DNA of 45,186 nt from Pseudomonadota bacterium (GCA_003242685.1 QGVD01000023.1:1-45186); one strand, 5' to 3'; shown: positions 7,658-17,079, numbered from the stretch's first letter. Notes: generated from the letters alone by a model not told the origin. Made by a program: numbers and translations.

Positions 7658-8516
7658 TCGCTGCGGGAAACTGCTCGAGCGTGGTGCGCCAGGCCGTCTC
7701 GACCGTCTTCTCGAGCGGCCAGGAGCGCAGCTCCTGCGAGAGCACCTCGATTCCGACGGGACCGCGGTACTGCAGCCCCGCGAGAAAGCCTCTGACGTCG
7801 AACTCACCGTCGCCGCAGAGCTTGCGGTGCGCGGTGGTCTCCTCGACCAGATCCATTCCGGGCGGCGTCGTCCGGTAGCCGTCGTTGATCTCGAGACCGA
7901 GGAAGTACTGTGGCGGGAAGCTCCATACGGCCTCGTACGGAATACCGAGCTTCACGATGTGCCACAGGTCGAACATGATCCCGCCGTTCCTCGCTCCCGC
8001 GCCTTCGACGAGCCGGCGTGCGAGCTCGAGCGAATCGATCATCGAGAACGGCATCATCTCGTAGAGGATCCTCGTGCCGTGCCGGGCGGCGTCGGCACAG
8101 AGGCGTGAGAATTCCTCGATGAGCCGGTCCATCGGCACCTGCTCGCGGAAGAAATCCCCGACCTTGATGTGGCGCGCGCCGAGCGCTTCGGCCGCCTCGA
8201 GCAGGAGACGGCGGCGCTCGTCGGAGCGCCGCCTGCGCTCTCCATCGAGGAACCAGTCCGTGAGGAACTCGAGCTCGACGTGCCGGATGCCGTTGTCGTC
8301 GAGGATCTGCCGCATTTCCTTCAGGCTCCGCCGCTCGAGCGTGTGCTCGAGGTCGGCGTGCCAGAATCCCATCCCCCGGAAACCGGCGCGCGCGCAGGCT
8401 TCCACGCGCTCCCGGAACTCGAACGTGCTGTACTCGCGGTCCGAGTGCGGGAGCGCGCCGCCTGAGAGCGTCCAGTACGAGGCGATGAGCTCGACGTCGC
8501 TCACGTCATCCGTCAC
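7641..8516 (-). CDS. Sugar phosphate isomerase/epimerase-like TIM-barrel protein (AP-endonuclease 2 fold)
   Basis: A 291-residue xylose-isomerase-like TIM barrel. Recognisable strands are RGMGFWHADLE, HVELEF, ARHIKVGD, RILYEMMPFS, GIMFDLWHI and LGLEINDG, with metal-ligand candidates in YEMMPF (Glu), FDLWH (Asp, His) and the C-terminal VGIEVLS (Glu). Such proteins act as isomerases, epimerases or dehydratases on sugars, inositols or keto-acids; the substrate is not clear here. The GTG at 8516 overlaps the TGA of the upstream TonB receptor (GTGA), so this start is chosen over one at 8543 and implies translational coupling. The pairing suggests it processes what the receptor imports. Confidence 0.8.
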   Translation of the reverse strand: MTDDVSDVELIASYWTLSGGALPHSDREYSTFEFRERVEACARAGFRGMGFWHADLEHTLERRSLKEMRQILDDNGIRHVELEFLTDWFLDGERRRRSDERRRLLLEAAEALGARHIKVGDFFREQVPMDRLIEEFSRLCADAARHGTRILYEMMPFSMIDSLELARRLVEGAGARNGGIMFDLWHIVKLGIPYEAVWSFPPQYFLGLEINDGYRTTPPGMDLVEETTAHRKLCGDGEFDVRGFLAGLQYRGPVGIEVLSQELRSWPLEKTVETAWRTTLEQFPAASGAPA

Positions 8517-11044
8517 TGCCTGACGCGGAACGTCACGAACCACTGCCGCGGCGGGTTGTACGTGCCGTAGATCTGACCGCCTGCGCTCTGGTCCTGACCG
8601 GTGATCAGGAAACGTTCGTCGGTCAGATTCGTTCCGCCCAGCACGAGGTCCCAGTTGCCGGTCGGCGCCGTGTACGTGATGGACGCGTTCACGATATCGG
8701 TAGCCGGGCGGCGCAGCAGCGGCGTGTTCGCCGTGTCGTTGAAGAGCGCCGCGGTGTACGAGTAGTCCGCGTCGAGCGTGAGCCTTCCGCCGTTGCCGAG
8801 CGGCATCGTGTAGCGCGGTCCGATCGTGAACGTGAGGTCCGGCGTCTTGGGCAGATCGAAGTCGGTCGTCAGGCCCGTCTGCGGCTCGACGCGCGTGTAC
8901 TTCGCGTCGACGTAGCCGGCGGCCGCCGTCAGCGTGAAGCGGTCGGTGAGCAGGCCCTGGAACTCGATCTCGCCGCCCTTGAGCTCCGCGTCGCCGGCGT
9001 TACGGAACGTCGGCGAGACGCCTTCCTGGAAGTTGAGCTGGATGCCCTCGTAGTCCGTCCAGAAGAGCGCCGCATTGAGGACGATGCGGCGTCCCCAGAG
9101 CTGCGACTTCACGCCGATCTCGTAGCTCGTGGCCTCCTCGGGGTCGAAGCTCGGCGCGGTGTCGAGCGGATTGGAGAGTCGCGTGGTCCAGCTTCCGGAC
9201 TTGAAGCCCTCGGAGTACGACGCGTAGAGCATCACGTCATCCGAGGCGTGGAACTCGAAGCCGACGCGCGGCGAGGTGTCGCTGAAGTTGCGCTTCTGCA
9301 GTCCCGGCGGGAAGTAGCGCAGCGGGTCGTTCGGATCGGGGAATCCGAGGAGCTGCTGACACGTGAGGCCCGGCACGGGGCTCGGCCCCGAAGGATCGGG
9401 GCAGCCCGCGATCTTGTAGTTGAAGCCGTTGAGGTCGTGCTGGAAGCCTTCGAACTCCTTCTCCTCACGCGTGTAGCGCAGGCCGAGGGTGAGTCCCCAG
9501 CGGTCGGTCAGGCGGTAGTTGAGGTGGGTGAACGCGGCATAGGCGTCGGTGTTGAGCAGATTCGGTCCGTAGATCTGCAGCAGGCCCGCAGGGAACGTCA
9601 CGTGGTCGACGAGCCAGCCGCCCTCGGTGAAGTAGTACGCGCCCACGAGCCAGTTCAGGCGATCGTTGAGTGCGACGCCCGAGAGCTGCACCTCCTGCGA
9701 GGCCTGGTGCTGGGTCATGAAGAACGAGGTGTGCAGCATCTCGAGCGGTGAGCCGTCGAGGTCCATGCCCACCGACCACTCGAGATCGCGATAGGCCGTG
9801 ATCGACTTCAGGTTGGTCCCGCCGCCGAGATCCCAGTCGATCGTCGCCGAGATGCCGTAGTTCTCGATGCGCGAGAAGCTGTTGCCCGTCGCGTACGAGG
9901 TGTCGATGTTCCCGGTGACGAACACGTCCGAATAGGGAGCGCGGTCGTTTGCCGTCGTGCCGTCGGCATTGACGGCACCCAGCGCGGTCGCCGGCGTTCC
10001 CCGGTCGAGGCCCGCGATGCCGCGCGGTCCGCACACGCCGTTGACGGTGTTGAAGCCGAAGACGGGCGGTCCGTTCGGATCGGGGCTCGTGTTGATCACG
10101 CCGTTCAGCACGTCGGCCGGCGTACCGATGCAGAGGTTGTAGAACTGGCCGAAGGCCGACGTGGGGCCGTCCGTGACGGTGCGAAGGAGCGTCGAAGCCG
10201 ATGCGGGCTGATCCACGTTCGTGTAGTCCGCCGCGAAAGTCACCTCGACGTCATCGTTCGCGATCCAGAGGAGCTTGCCGCGCACGTTCTGCTCGTTCTG
10301 ACCGCCCTCGCGGTCGCTCGTGCTGTAACCGGCAGCCCTGAAGTTCGTGAAGCCGTCGATGTCTCCCACGTCGCCGGGGAAGGGAATGCGCCGCTGATAG
10401 CCGTCGCGCCGCTTCGAGGAGAAGGCGATGTTCGAGAGCAGCCGATTGGCGACCAGCGGGACGTCGATGGCGCCGCGCACGTCGAAGCGCTTGTAATCAC
10501 CCGCGGTCACCTCACCGCGCCACGTGAACTCGTCCGCCGGACGCCGCGTGACGATGCTGATCGCGCCGCCGATGGTGTTGCGTCCGAACAGCGTGCCCTG
10601 CGGCCCTTTCAGAACCTCGATGCGCTCCACGTCGAGCAGATCGACGTTGGCGCCCACGGTGCGCGCGTAGAAGACGCCGTCGACGTACACGCCGACGCCC
10701 GGATCGAAGTTGAAGGCGAAATCGTTCTGACCGATGCCGCGGATGTACGCGCTCAGCACCGACGTCGAGCCGGCGAACGGCGCGTTGTTGTCGATGACGA
10801 CGTTGGGAATGTAGTTCGTGATCTGCGAGACGTCGTTGACCCCCTTCTGTTCGAGCACCTGCGAGGTGAGCGCGGTCACTGCGATGGGCACGTCCTGGAT
10901 GTTCTCCGCGCGGCGCTGAGCCGTCACGGTGATTTCCTGGATCTCGCGCTCCTGGGCGGGTGACGTTCCGCCGACGAGCAGCGCCGCCGTACCACCGATG
11001 ATCGAAAGCGCGGCGCCGCTTCGGCGCCTCGAGCGAATCTGCAT
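8513..11044 (-). CDS. TonB-dependent outer-membrane receptor
   Basis: An 843-residue receptor. Residues 1-30 form a signal peptide (RSRRR n-region, hydrophobic core to GTSPA), then the mature start carries EIQEITVTAQRR, a TonB-box-like stretch. The plug domain (about 50-170) has YIRGIGQ, VYVDGVFY and the diagnostic VEVLKGPQGTLFGRNTIGG; the rest is a 22-strand barrel ending FVTFRVRQ. Plug and N-terminus are of the type common in sphingomonads and catabolic gammaproteobacteria, where receptors import complex organic substrates as well as iron chelates. The final residue is Gln rather than the usual Phe. It is divergent from the MDR gene and coupled to the isomerase gene. Confidence 0.95.
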   Translation of the reverse strand: MQIRSRRRSGAALSIIGGTAALLVGGTSPAQEREIQEITVTAQRRAENIQDVPIAVTALTSQVLEQKGVNDVSQITNYIPNVVIDNNAPFAGSTSVLSAYIRGIGQNDFAFNFDPGVGVYVDGVFYARTVGANVDLLDVERIEVLKGPQGTLFGRNTIGGAISIVTRRPADEFTWRGEVTAGDYKRFDVRGAIDVPLVANRLLSNIAFSSKRRDGYQRRIPFPGDVGDIDGFTNFRAAGYSTSDREGGQNEQNVRGKLLWIANDDVEVTFAADYTNVDQPASASTLLRTVTDGPTSAFGQFYNLCIGTPADVLNGVINTSPDPNGPPVFGFNTVNGVCGPRGIAGLDRGTPATALGAVNADGTTANDRAPYSDVFVTGNIDTSYATGNSFSRIENYGISATIDWDLGGGTNLKSITAYRDLEWSVGMDLDGSPLEMLHTSFFMTQHQASQEVQLSGVALNDRLNWLVGAYYFTEGGWLVDHVTFPAGLLQIYGPNLLNTDAYAAFTHLNYRLTDRWGLTLGLRYTREEKEFEGFQHDLNGFNYKIAGCPDPSGPSPVPGLTCQQLLGFPDPNDPLRYFPPGLQKRNFSDTSPRVGFEFHASDDVMLYASYSEGFKSGSWTTRLSNPLDTAPSFDPEEATSYEIGVKSQLWGRRIVLNAALFWTDYEGIQLNFQEGVSPTFRNAGDAELKGGEIEFQGLLTDRFTLTAAAGYVDAKYTRVEPQTGLTTDFDLPKTPDLTFTIGPRYTMPLGNGGRLTLDADYSYTAALFNDTANTPLLRRPATDIVNASITYTAPTGNWDLVLGGTNLTDERFLITGQDQSAGGQIYGTYNPPRQWFVTFRVRQ

Positions 11045-11260
11045 ACGGTGACCTCCCTTCTGGTGCGCGTTCGGACCAATATGGCGCCGAGGATCGGGCG
11101 GAAGGCTCGACTGTCAGTGACCGGAGACTAGACTGAAAGCGAAATGGCCGCGATGCGCCGGCTGCCCGCGTCGTGCGTCCACCGCGCTTCGGGTCGTCCG
11201 TCGAGCGCGCGGCTGTGCCATCATCGCCCGCCTGTCGGCGGAACACGCGGACGGTGGATC

Positions 11261-12271
11261 ATGAAGGCGTACATCCTGCAGAAGGACAGTCAGAGTCTCG
11301 ACAATCTGTGTCTCATCGAGCGGCCCGATCCTGTGCCGGGGCCGGGGCAGCTCCTCGTGCGCATGCGCGCGGCGTCCATCAACTATCGCGACCAGGCGAT
11401 CGTCACCGGTGGCTACTTCGGCGGCCGTGTCAAGCGCGACACGATCCCGCTGTCCGACGGTGCCGGCGAAGTCGTCGCGGTCGGTCCCGGCGTCTCACGC
11501 TTCAAGGTCGGCGACCGCGTCGCAGGAACCTTCTTTCTCGGCTGGGTGGATGGTCCGCCGGTCGGGCGCAGGACGGCGCGCGGCGCGCCGGCGGACGGCG
11601 TCCTCGCGGAGCTCGTCGTGCTCGACGAGATCGATGCGGTGGCGCTGCCGCCGCACCTTTCGTTCGAGGAGGGCGCCTGTCTGCCGTGTGCGGGTCTCAC
11701 CGCATGGCACGCGGTCGTGGAAGCCTGCCGCGTACGTCCGGGCGACACGGTGCTGATCCAGGGAACCGGAGGGGTGTCGCTCTTCGCGCTGCAGTTCGCG
11801 CGAGCCTCGGGGGCGCGCGTGATCGGTATCTCCTCGAGCGATGAAAAGCTCGAGCGCGCCCGCAGGCTCGGGCTCGAGACCGGAATCAACTACCGGCGCA
11901 CGCCGGAGTGGGGCGACGAAGTGCAGAAGCTGACCGGCGGTCGCGGCGTCGATCACGTGATCGAGGTCGGCGGCGCGGGCACGCTCGCGCGCTCGATGCA
12001 GGCGCTCGCGTTCGGCGGCCGTATCGCGCTCATCGGCGTGCTCTCCGGGCACCAGGGAGACACGAATCCGCATCCTCTCGTGATGAAGGGCGGAAGCATG
12101 CACGGCGTCGTCGTCGGCAATCGCGCAATGTTCGAGCGCATGAACCGGGCGATCGAGATCAACGGCATCCGGCCCGTGATCGACCGGGTCTTCCCGTTCG
12201 CCGAGGCCCGCGCGGCGTACGAGTATCAGCAGAGCGGGGCGCTGTTCGGAAAGGTGGTGATCGCGATATGA
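11261..12271 (+). CDS. MDR-superfamily zinc-type oxidoreductase (NAD(P)H-dependent alcohol dehydrogenase / quinone oxidoreductase-like)
   Basis: A 336-residue medium-chain dehydrogenase/reductase. The GroES-like domain has SINYRDQ and VVAVGPGVSRFKVGDRVAG; the Rossmann domain has VLIQGTGGVSLFALQFARASGARVI, a variant of the GxGxxG dinucleotide loop. The Cys/His/Glu ligands of the catalytic zinc and the four-cysteine structural zinc loop are absent, so it is more likely a zinc-independent reductase of the quinone-oxidoreductase/enoyl-reductase kind. The ATG at 11261 is chosen because family proteins begin with MKAYILQK-like residues. Its TGA overlaps the start of the next gene (ATGA), so both are one transcript. 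Confidence 0.87.
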   Translation: MKAYILQKDSQSLDNLCLIERPDPVPGPGQLLVRMRAASINYRDQAIVTGGYFGGRVKRDTIPLSDGAGEVVAVGPGVSRFKVGDRVAGTFFLGWVDGPPVGRRTARGAPADGVLAELVVLDEIDAVALPPHLSFEEGACLPCAGLTAWHAVVEACRVRPGDTVLIQGTGGVSLFALQFARASGARVIGISSSDEKLERARRLGLETGINYRRTPEWGDEVQKLTGGRGVDHVIEVGGAGTLARSMQALAFGGRIALIGVLSGHQGDTNPHPLVMKGGSMHGVVVGNRAMFERMNRAIEINGIRPVIDRVFPFAEARAAYEYQQSGALFGKVVIAI

Positions 12272-12708
12272 GCGGGACGACGGATCTGCTCGCGGAGTAC
12301 GAGTGCTACAGGCTGGTGGTCGCCTTCGCCGACGCGGTCGACATGCAGGAGTACGACAGGCTGCGCGATCTGCTGACGGACGATGCGGTGTTCGCGCGTC
12401 CGACGGACCCCGACAATGCGATCCGCGGCGCTGACGCTATCGTGCAGGCGTTCCACATGCGGCCGCGCAACCGGCTCTCGGTGCACATGTGCACGAACGT
12501 CCAGATCCGGCTGACCGGCCGCGACACCGCGGAAGGAAAGTGCTACGTGCTGCTCTACTCCGCGGATGCGGCGGAACCGGTGATGCCGGGCAAGGGACGC
12601 AAGGCGATGTCGAGCCAGCTCGTCGGCATCTACGAGGACCGCTTCAGGCGCACGGAGGCCGGATGGCGCTTCTCGGAGCGCCGCGGCCGGCTGCTCTTCC
12701 ACACCTGA
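12268..12708 (+). CDS. SnoaL-like / NTF2-fold protein
   Basis: A 146-residue alpha+beta protein of the SnoaL_4/ring-hydroxylating-dioxygenase beta-subunit-like group. The N-terminal helix (YECYRLVVAFADAVDMQEYDRL), the DLLTDDAVFARP strand and the conserved C-terminal GWRFSERRGRLLF sheet are all visible. Such proteins are small cyclases, isomerases, dehydratases or hydrolase-like enzymes with varied substrates in steroid and aromatic catabolism. The four-base overlap with the MDR gene suggests they act on the same compound. No specific function can be assigned. Confidence 0.8.
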   Translation: MSGTTDLLAEYECYRLVVAFADAVDMQEYDRLRDLLTDDAVFARPTDPDNAIRGADAIVQAFHMRPRNRLSVHMCTNVQIRLTGRDTAEGKCYVLLYSADAAEPVMPGKGRKAMSSQLVGIYEDRFRRTEAGWRFSERRGRLLFHT

Positions 12709-12733
12709 GCGTCCTCGTCGTCGAGGCGCGATG

Positions 12734-12769
12734 CCGTCCTCTCCCCGCATGCTGCCGGGGAGAGGACGG
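12734..12769. terminator. Bidirectional terminator hairpin
   Basis: CCGTCCTCTCCCC (12734-12746) pairs perfectly with GGGGAGAGGACGG (12757-12769) around a 10-base loop, between the convergent SnoaL-like and amidohydrolase genes. Confidence 0.7.
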
Positions 12770-12776
12770 AAGTGAG

Positions 12777-14270
12777 TCAGGCGCGCGCCACGTAGCCGTA
12801 GCGCAGATTGCTGCGCAGCCCGCCCATCGCCAGGTACTCGTCCTTCATCGCCGCGATCTGATCGGCGCTCAGCGCCGTCTGTGCGCCGCGCGGATCGATG
12901 CGGTACATGCGGATCGCGTTGCCGGAGAAGATCGCGGTCTTGACCGGTCCGTCCGCGGGCCCGAGCGGCGCGAAGCCGTGCTTCTTCTGCATGTCCTCGG
13001 GGATCTCGAGACGCCGCATCGCCTCGATCTGCCACTGCGGAGAGCCGTACCACACCGAGTCCGTTCCCCACAGCACGTGGTCCACGCCGAGCCCCTTGAT
13101 GAGCTGGCCCAGCATCGCCGCGGCGAGTCTCGGGTGCGTCACGCAGGTGTTCGCGAAGCAGGTGCCGAGCTCGGCGTACACGTTCTTCACGCCGTACTTC
13201 TCGGGGATCTCCGCGAGATCGGTCACCCAGTCGATGCGTCCGGTCTTCTCGAACTGCGCGAGCTCGCGCTCGGGCAGCTCGATGAACGGCCGCATTGCCG
13301 AGTGATAGATGACGAAGTTGATCTGCGGCCAGTCCTTCGCCGCCTTGCCGACGTCCCAGACCGTGGCGTAGCGCCACAGATCGCCCCACGACGTGGCGTA
13401 GTCGGCAGGCATGAGACCCTTGTGCACGCACAGGGTCGTGATGCCGGACTTCACCATGCGCTCGTAGAACGGATAGACGTTCTTCTCGTCGTCCATCCGC
13501 CAGTTCGACGCCTTCTTCGTCTGGTACAGCGGATCGCCGATGGTGTAGCCCTTGAAGCTCTCGGGTTTCAGCGTCTCGAGCGTGCGGTCGACCTCGTCGA
13601 GCCAGCCCGGCGAGCCGGGAGTGATGATGAAATGCGAGAGCACGCGCTTGGTGCCTGCGACGCGGTTGATCACGTCGCGCGCCGCCGCGATCTGCTCGTT
13701 GGTGAGGAACAGCGTCTCGGGGTCGTCGGTCGGGGCACCGGAGATCAGCGCGATCTTCGTGTCGCTGTCGAGGAAGATCTCCTTCACGTAGTTCTGGAAC
13801 TTGAAGCGAACGAGCCCGTTCTCGCCCTCGAGCTGCGGATTCCAGTGCTCCTTGGCGAACTTCGCCAGGTCCATGAGCAGCGGCTGGGCGTAGTCGTCGC
13901 GCACGAAGTGCGTCTGCACGTCGATCACGAGCTGCGAGGCGAGGGCGCGTGCGCGTTCGTCCGCCACCCCGGGCGTCGCCGCCTCTGCGCGGCTCACTTC
14001 GAACAGCGGCCCGAAGATCTCGTTCATCGCCATGAAGGCGGCGGCCATGCCTGCGCTCGAGGAAAGGAACCGGCGCCGGCTCATGCCATGACGCGGTGCG
14101 AGCTTCCCGGCGAGCGCCTCGATCCGTGCCTCGACGGCACGCTGCTGCGGCGTCTGCGGCAACGGATCGTATTCGCCGTTCGAGACGATCCGGGTCGGTA
14201 TCGGCAGCGGAGCGCCAACCTGCTCCGCGGGCTCGGTCTTCCGCAGATCCTCGTCGCTCAGAAAACGCAT
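12777..14270 (-). CDS. Amidohydrolase family protein with internal Tat-type signal
   Basis: A 497-residue protein with a TIM-barrel amidohydrolase (ACMSD/decarboxylase-like) domain. After about 60 polar residues comes MSRRRFLSSSAGMAAAFMAM (63-82), a clear twin-arginine signal followed by the AEAA-type cleavage region near 96-98. The catalytic part begins LVIDVQTHFVRDD with H121; later motifs are NFVIYHSAMRP and VLWGTDSVWYG, whose Asp should be a metal ligand. The usual DxHxH start is reduced to DVQTH. The ATG at 14270 follows GGGGGAGG by 8 bases; 14306 is an alternative. Export to the periplasm is inferred. The substrate is probably an aromatic or lactone acid. Divergent from the tandem receptors. 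Confidence 0.85.
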   Translation of the reverse strand: MRFLSDEDLRKTEPAEQVGAPLPIPTRIVSNGEYDPLPQTPQQRAVEARIEALAGKLAPRHGMSRRRFLSSSAGMAAAFMAMNEIFGPLFEVSRAEAATPGVADERARALASQLVIDVQTHFVRDDYAQPLLMDLAKFAKEHWNPQLEGENGLVRFKFQNYVKEIFLDSDTKIALISGAPTDDPETLFLTNEQIAAARDVINRVAGTKRVLSHFIITPGSPGWLDEVDRTLETLKPESFKGYTIGDPLYQTKKASNWRMDDEKNVYPFYERMVKSGITTLCVHKGLMPADYATSWGDLWRYATVWDVGKAAKDWPQINFVIYHSAMRPFIELPERELAQFEKTGRIDWVTDLAEIPEKYGVKNVYAELGTCFANTCVTHPRLAAAMLGQLIKGLGVDHVLWGTDSVWYGSPQWQIEAMRRLEIPEDMQKKHGFAPLGPADGPVKTAIFSGNAIRMYRIDPRGAQTALSADQIAAMKDEYLAMGGLRSNLRYGYVARA

Positions 14271-14461
14271 GAGCTCGTCCTCCCCCGTGTTTCGCACTAC
14301 CTTCATGGACGATACGCGGTTCTCCCATGATCGAGAACCGGCGCGCGACCGATCCGCATACTTCAAGCTCGGGGCGCTGCATCTGGCGGCAGGCCGGGCA
14401 GGTGGACGCGCGGACCGCCCGCAGCGCGAAGTGTTCCCGGCTGACGCGACGAGGTGCTTCC

Positions 14462-16891
14462 ATGCTGCACGGATGCGGGATGAGAGGACGGGTGCGGCGT
14501 TGCGGCGCCGCAGTGTGCTCGGCGGCGATGTTCGCGGCGACCGCCGCGAGCGCACAGGAGATCCAGGAGATCATCGTCACCGCACAGAAGCGCGAGCAGT
14601 CCCTGCAGGACGTGAGCGCCGCGGTGACCGCGATCGGCGCGGACCGGCTGCAGTCGGCGCAGATCGACACCATCGAGGACATGCAGCTCATCGTTCCGAG
14701 CATCACGTTCGGCAACGATTTCAACATGGCGAAGCTGTTCATCCGCGGGGTGGGCGCGAACACGTCCACCACGGGCAGCGAGACGGGCGTGGCACTGCAC
14801 GTCGACGGCGCCGTCGTCGCGCGCGCGGAAGCGCAGCGCACGTCGCTCTTCGATCTGGAGCGTGTCGAGGTTCTGCGCGGTCCTCAGGGGAGCCTGTACG
14901 GACGCAATGCGGTAGGCGGCTCCATCAATCTCATCACCGCCAAACCGACGGTCGAGCCGGAAGGCTACGTCCGGCTCACGATCGGCAACTACGAGGCGAT
15001 CGGCGCGGAAGGTGCTCTCGGCGGTCCGATCACCGACCGCATTCTCGGACGCTTCGCCGTGAAGGCGGACCAGCGCGGCGGTTTCGGCCGCAATCCCGTA
15101 ACGGGCAGCGAGATCGACGATCTCAACCGGCGCATGGCGCGCCTGCACCTCAACTTCCTGCTGAGCGACAGCGTCGACCTGTTGCTCACCGGTGAGTACT
15201 TCAGTCAGGACGACGCTTCCAGCGCTCTCAAGTTCCGCCGCGAGACCTATCCCGACGTGCCGCGGCTGCAGGCGCTCGGCATCAGCGGATACGCGGCAGA
15301 TCCGCGCGATCTGGCTTCCGAAGCCGATCCGCGCAACGAGACCGAGACCTATTCGGTCACGAGCACGCTGCGCTGGCAGATCAACGACACGTTCTCGCTC
15401 ACCAACATCACCAACTACCGCGACTTCTTCAGCTACATCGTCCAGGACCTCGACGTCTCGGCGGTCGTCAACAGCCTGGCGACGAACGGACAGAGCACGA
15501 CGGTGCAGCGCAGGGACGTGAACAGTCACCAGGCGAGCACGGAGTTCCAGCTCAACTTCACGCGCGACCGGCTGAACGGCGTATTCGGACTGTTCTATTT
15601 CCGCGAGAATCAGCGGCCGGTCGACACGATCGGCCTCACGCCCGTATTCGGCCAGGCGTCGAATCTCGACGTGCTCGCCGAGGCGGGCGTGGATCTCGAG
15701 TTCGCGCACGACATGTGCAGCACGTTCCGCTTCGTGGGTCGAGGTATCGCCGGTCAGACGCCCGTTCCGAAGCGCGCGTGCATCAAGACGGATCTGGACA
15801 CGGACGTGTGGGCGGTCTTCGGACAGGCCGTCTACACCTTCGGAGCGCAGGAGGAGTTTTCAGTCAAGGTCGGGGGACGGTACAGCCACGAGGAGCGTTC
15901 GTCGGAGAACCCCGCGGTGCTCATCGCGCGAGGCGGGCTCGGACCCGTGGTGGTCTTCACCTCGGAGCCCTTCACGCCGGAGACACCGGACGGCACTCAC
16001 GTCGAGCGCGATTTCAGCGATTTCACGCCGGAAGTGGGGCTCGAATGGCGTCGGGGGGGCGGCGCGGGCGGCCGCAAACTCCTCTACTACACGTACTCCG
16101 AAGGCTTCAAGGCGGGTGCCGGCGAGAACGCGGGCGGAAGCCGTGTGATCGTCGATCCGGAAGAGATCGAGAGCCACGAGATCGGCTTCAAGAGCAACTG
16201 GCTCGACAACCGTCTCGCCGTGAACTTCGCGGCGTTCTACTACGAGCTCACGGGCCAGCAGATCAACAAGACCCTGCCGGGCGGGCCGGCCGGCTGGCAG
16301 ACCGTCTTCGAGAACGCGGCCGAAACCTCCGCATACGGTGCCGAACTCGAGTTCTTCGGCAGCATCACCGATCGGTTCCGCATGAGCGGCTCGGTGGCGT
16401 ATCTCAAGTCCGAGTACGACGATTTCGTGACATCGGATCCGCTCGATCCGAGAAACGTGTCGACGCCGGGGGCGCCGACGTGCGACATCGATCCGGTGGC
16501 GGGATTCTGCCCGCAGGAGATCCAGCTCGCCGGCAACCCGACGCGCAACGCTCCGGAATGGGCGGCCAACCTGCATCTCGAATACGACATTCCCGCGCCG
16601 ATGCTGCGCGGAGAGGGGCGCCTGACGCTCGCGGCGGACATTTCCTATCGCGACGACGTGTTCTTCACCGAGTTCCATCGTCTGCTCGAGGGCTCGGGGT
16701 CGTACACGATGTTCGACGCGAGCGTGCGCTACACGTCGGGGGGCGGCGGATTCTTCGCCGAGCTGTGGGGCAAGAACCTGTCGGATGAACTCGTCGAGTC
16801 GAGTACGTTCGCGCTGGCGACGGCACGCACCATCGGTGTCACCTGGCTGCCGCCGCGCACCTACGGACTCACCGTGGGTTACAACTTCTGA
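14462..16891 (+). CDS. TonB-dependent outer-membrane receptor (tandem copy 1)
   Basis: An 809-residue receptor with a signal peptide cleaved after about A31 (ATAASA-Q), then QEIQEIIVTAQKREQSLQDV, a TonB-box and linker typical of sphingomonad-style receptors. The plug shows FIRGVGAN, LHVDGAVV and VEVLRGPQGSLYGRNAVGG; the barrel ends TYGLTVGYNF with the canonical terminal Phe. Start chosen at 14462, where GAGG lies 6 bases upstream; the frame stays open to 14327 but without signal-peptide character. Two cysteine pairs lie in probable outer loops: one near residues 420-440 (DMC...RAC) and one near 670-685 (TCD...FCP). It is a close paralogue of the next gene along its full length. Confidence 0.94.
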   Translation: MLHGCGMRGRVRRCGAAVCSAAMFAATAASAQEIQEIIVTAQKREQSLQDVSAAVTAIGADRLQSAQIDTIEDMQLIVPSITFGNDFNMAKLFIRGVGANTSTTGSETGVALHVDGAVVARAEAQRTSLFDLERVEVLRGPQGSLYGRNAVGGSINLITAKPTVEPEGYVRLTIGNYEAIGAEGALGGPITDRILGRFAVKADQRGGFGRNPVTGSEIDDLNRRMARLHLNFLLSDSVDLLLTGEYFSQDDASSALKFRRETYPDVPRLQALGISGYAADPRDLASEADPRNETETYSVTSTLRWQINDTFSLTNITNYRDFFSYIVQDLDVSAVVNSLATNGQSTTVQRRDVNSHQASTEFQLNFTRDRLNGVFGLFYFRENQRPVDTIGLTPVFGQASNLDVLAEAGVDLEFAHDMCSTFRFVGRGIAGQTPVPKRACIKTDLDTDVWAVFGQAVYTFGAQEEFSVKVGGRYSHEERSSENPAVLIARGGLGPVVVFTSEPFTPETPDGTHVERDFSDFTPEVGLEWRRGGGAGGRKLLYYTYSEGFKAGAGENAGGSRVIVDPEEIESHEIGFKSNWLDNRLAVNFAAFYYELTGQQINKTLPGGPAGWQTVFENAAETSAYGAELEFFGSITDRFRMSGSVAYLKSEYDDFVTSDPLDPRNVSTPGAPTCDIDPVAGFCPQEIQLAGNPTRNAPEWAANLHLEYDIPAPMLRGEGRLTLAADISYRDDVFFTEFHRLLEGSGSYTMFDASVRYTSGGGGFFAELWGKNLSDELVESSTFALATARTIGVTWLPPRTYGLTVGYNF

Positions 16892-16904
16892 CGGCAGGGC
16901 ACGC

Positions 16905-16951
16905 GGCGCCTCGCGCTCTCTCGCGATCGAAGCGGGAGAGGGAGGGGCGCC
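16905..16951. terminator. Hairpin after receptor copy 1
   Basis: CTCTCTCGC (16916-16924) pairs with GCGGGAGAG (16932-16940) with one G-U pair, and the flanks GGCGCC (16905-16910) and GGCGCC (16946-16951) can extend it across an internal loop. Starts 14 bases after the stop codon. Confidence 0.5.
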
Positions 16952-16976
16952 ACCGTGCGCGCTTCCCCTGTGCGTT

Positions 16977-17020
16977 GCAGCAGCCGCAAAGAGGCGTTGC
17001 GCGGATACAACGCCTGCTGC
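16977..17020. repeat. Nested inverted repeats between the two receptor genes
   Basis: AGGCGTTG (16992-16999) and CAACGCCT (17008-17015) are perfect 8-base arms, and outside them GCAGCAG (16977-16983) pairs with CTGCTGC (17014-17020). Together they form a cruciform-like element in the 280-base gap. Role unknown; an RNA structure or regulator site is possible. Confidence 0.45.
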
Positions 17021-17079
17021 GCCGCATCTTGAAATCTGCGCGACATTACCTAGATTTCACGCTCTTTTTCAGTCCGCAT

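Noticed and set aside
11114..11136. TCAGT-N13-ACTGA inverted repeat between the first receptor gene and the MDR gene
   Set aside because: Five-base arms with a 13-base spacer are common by chance, and no regulator gene is adjacent.
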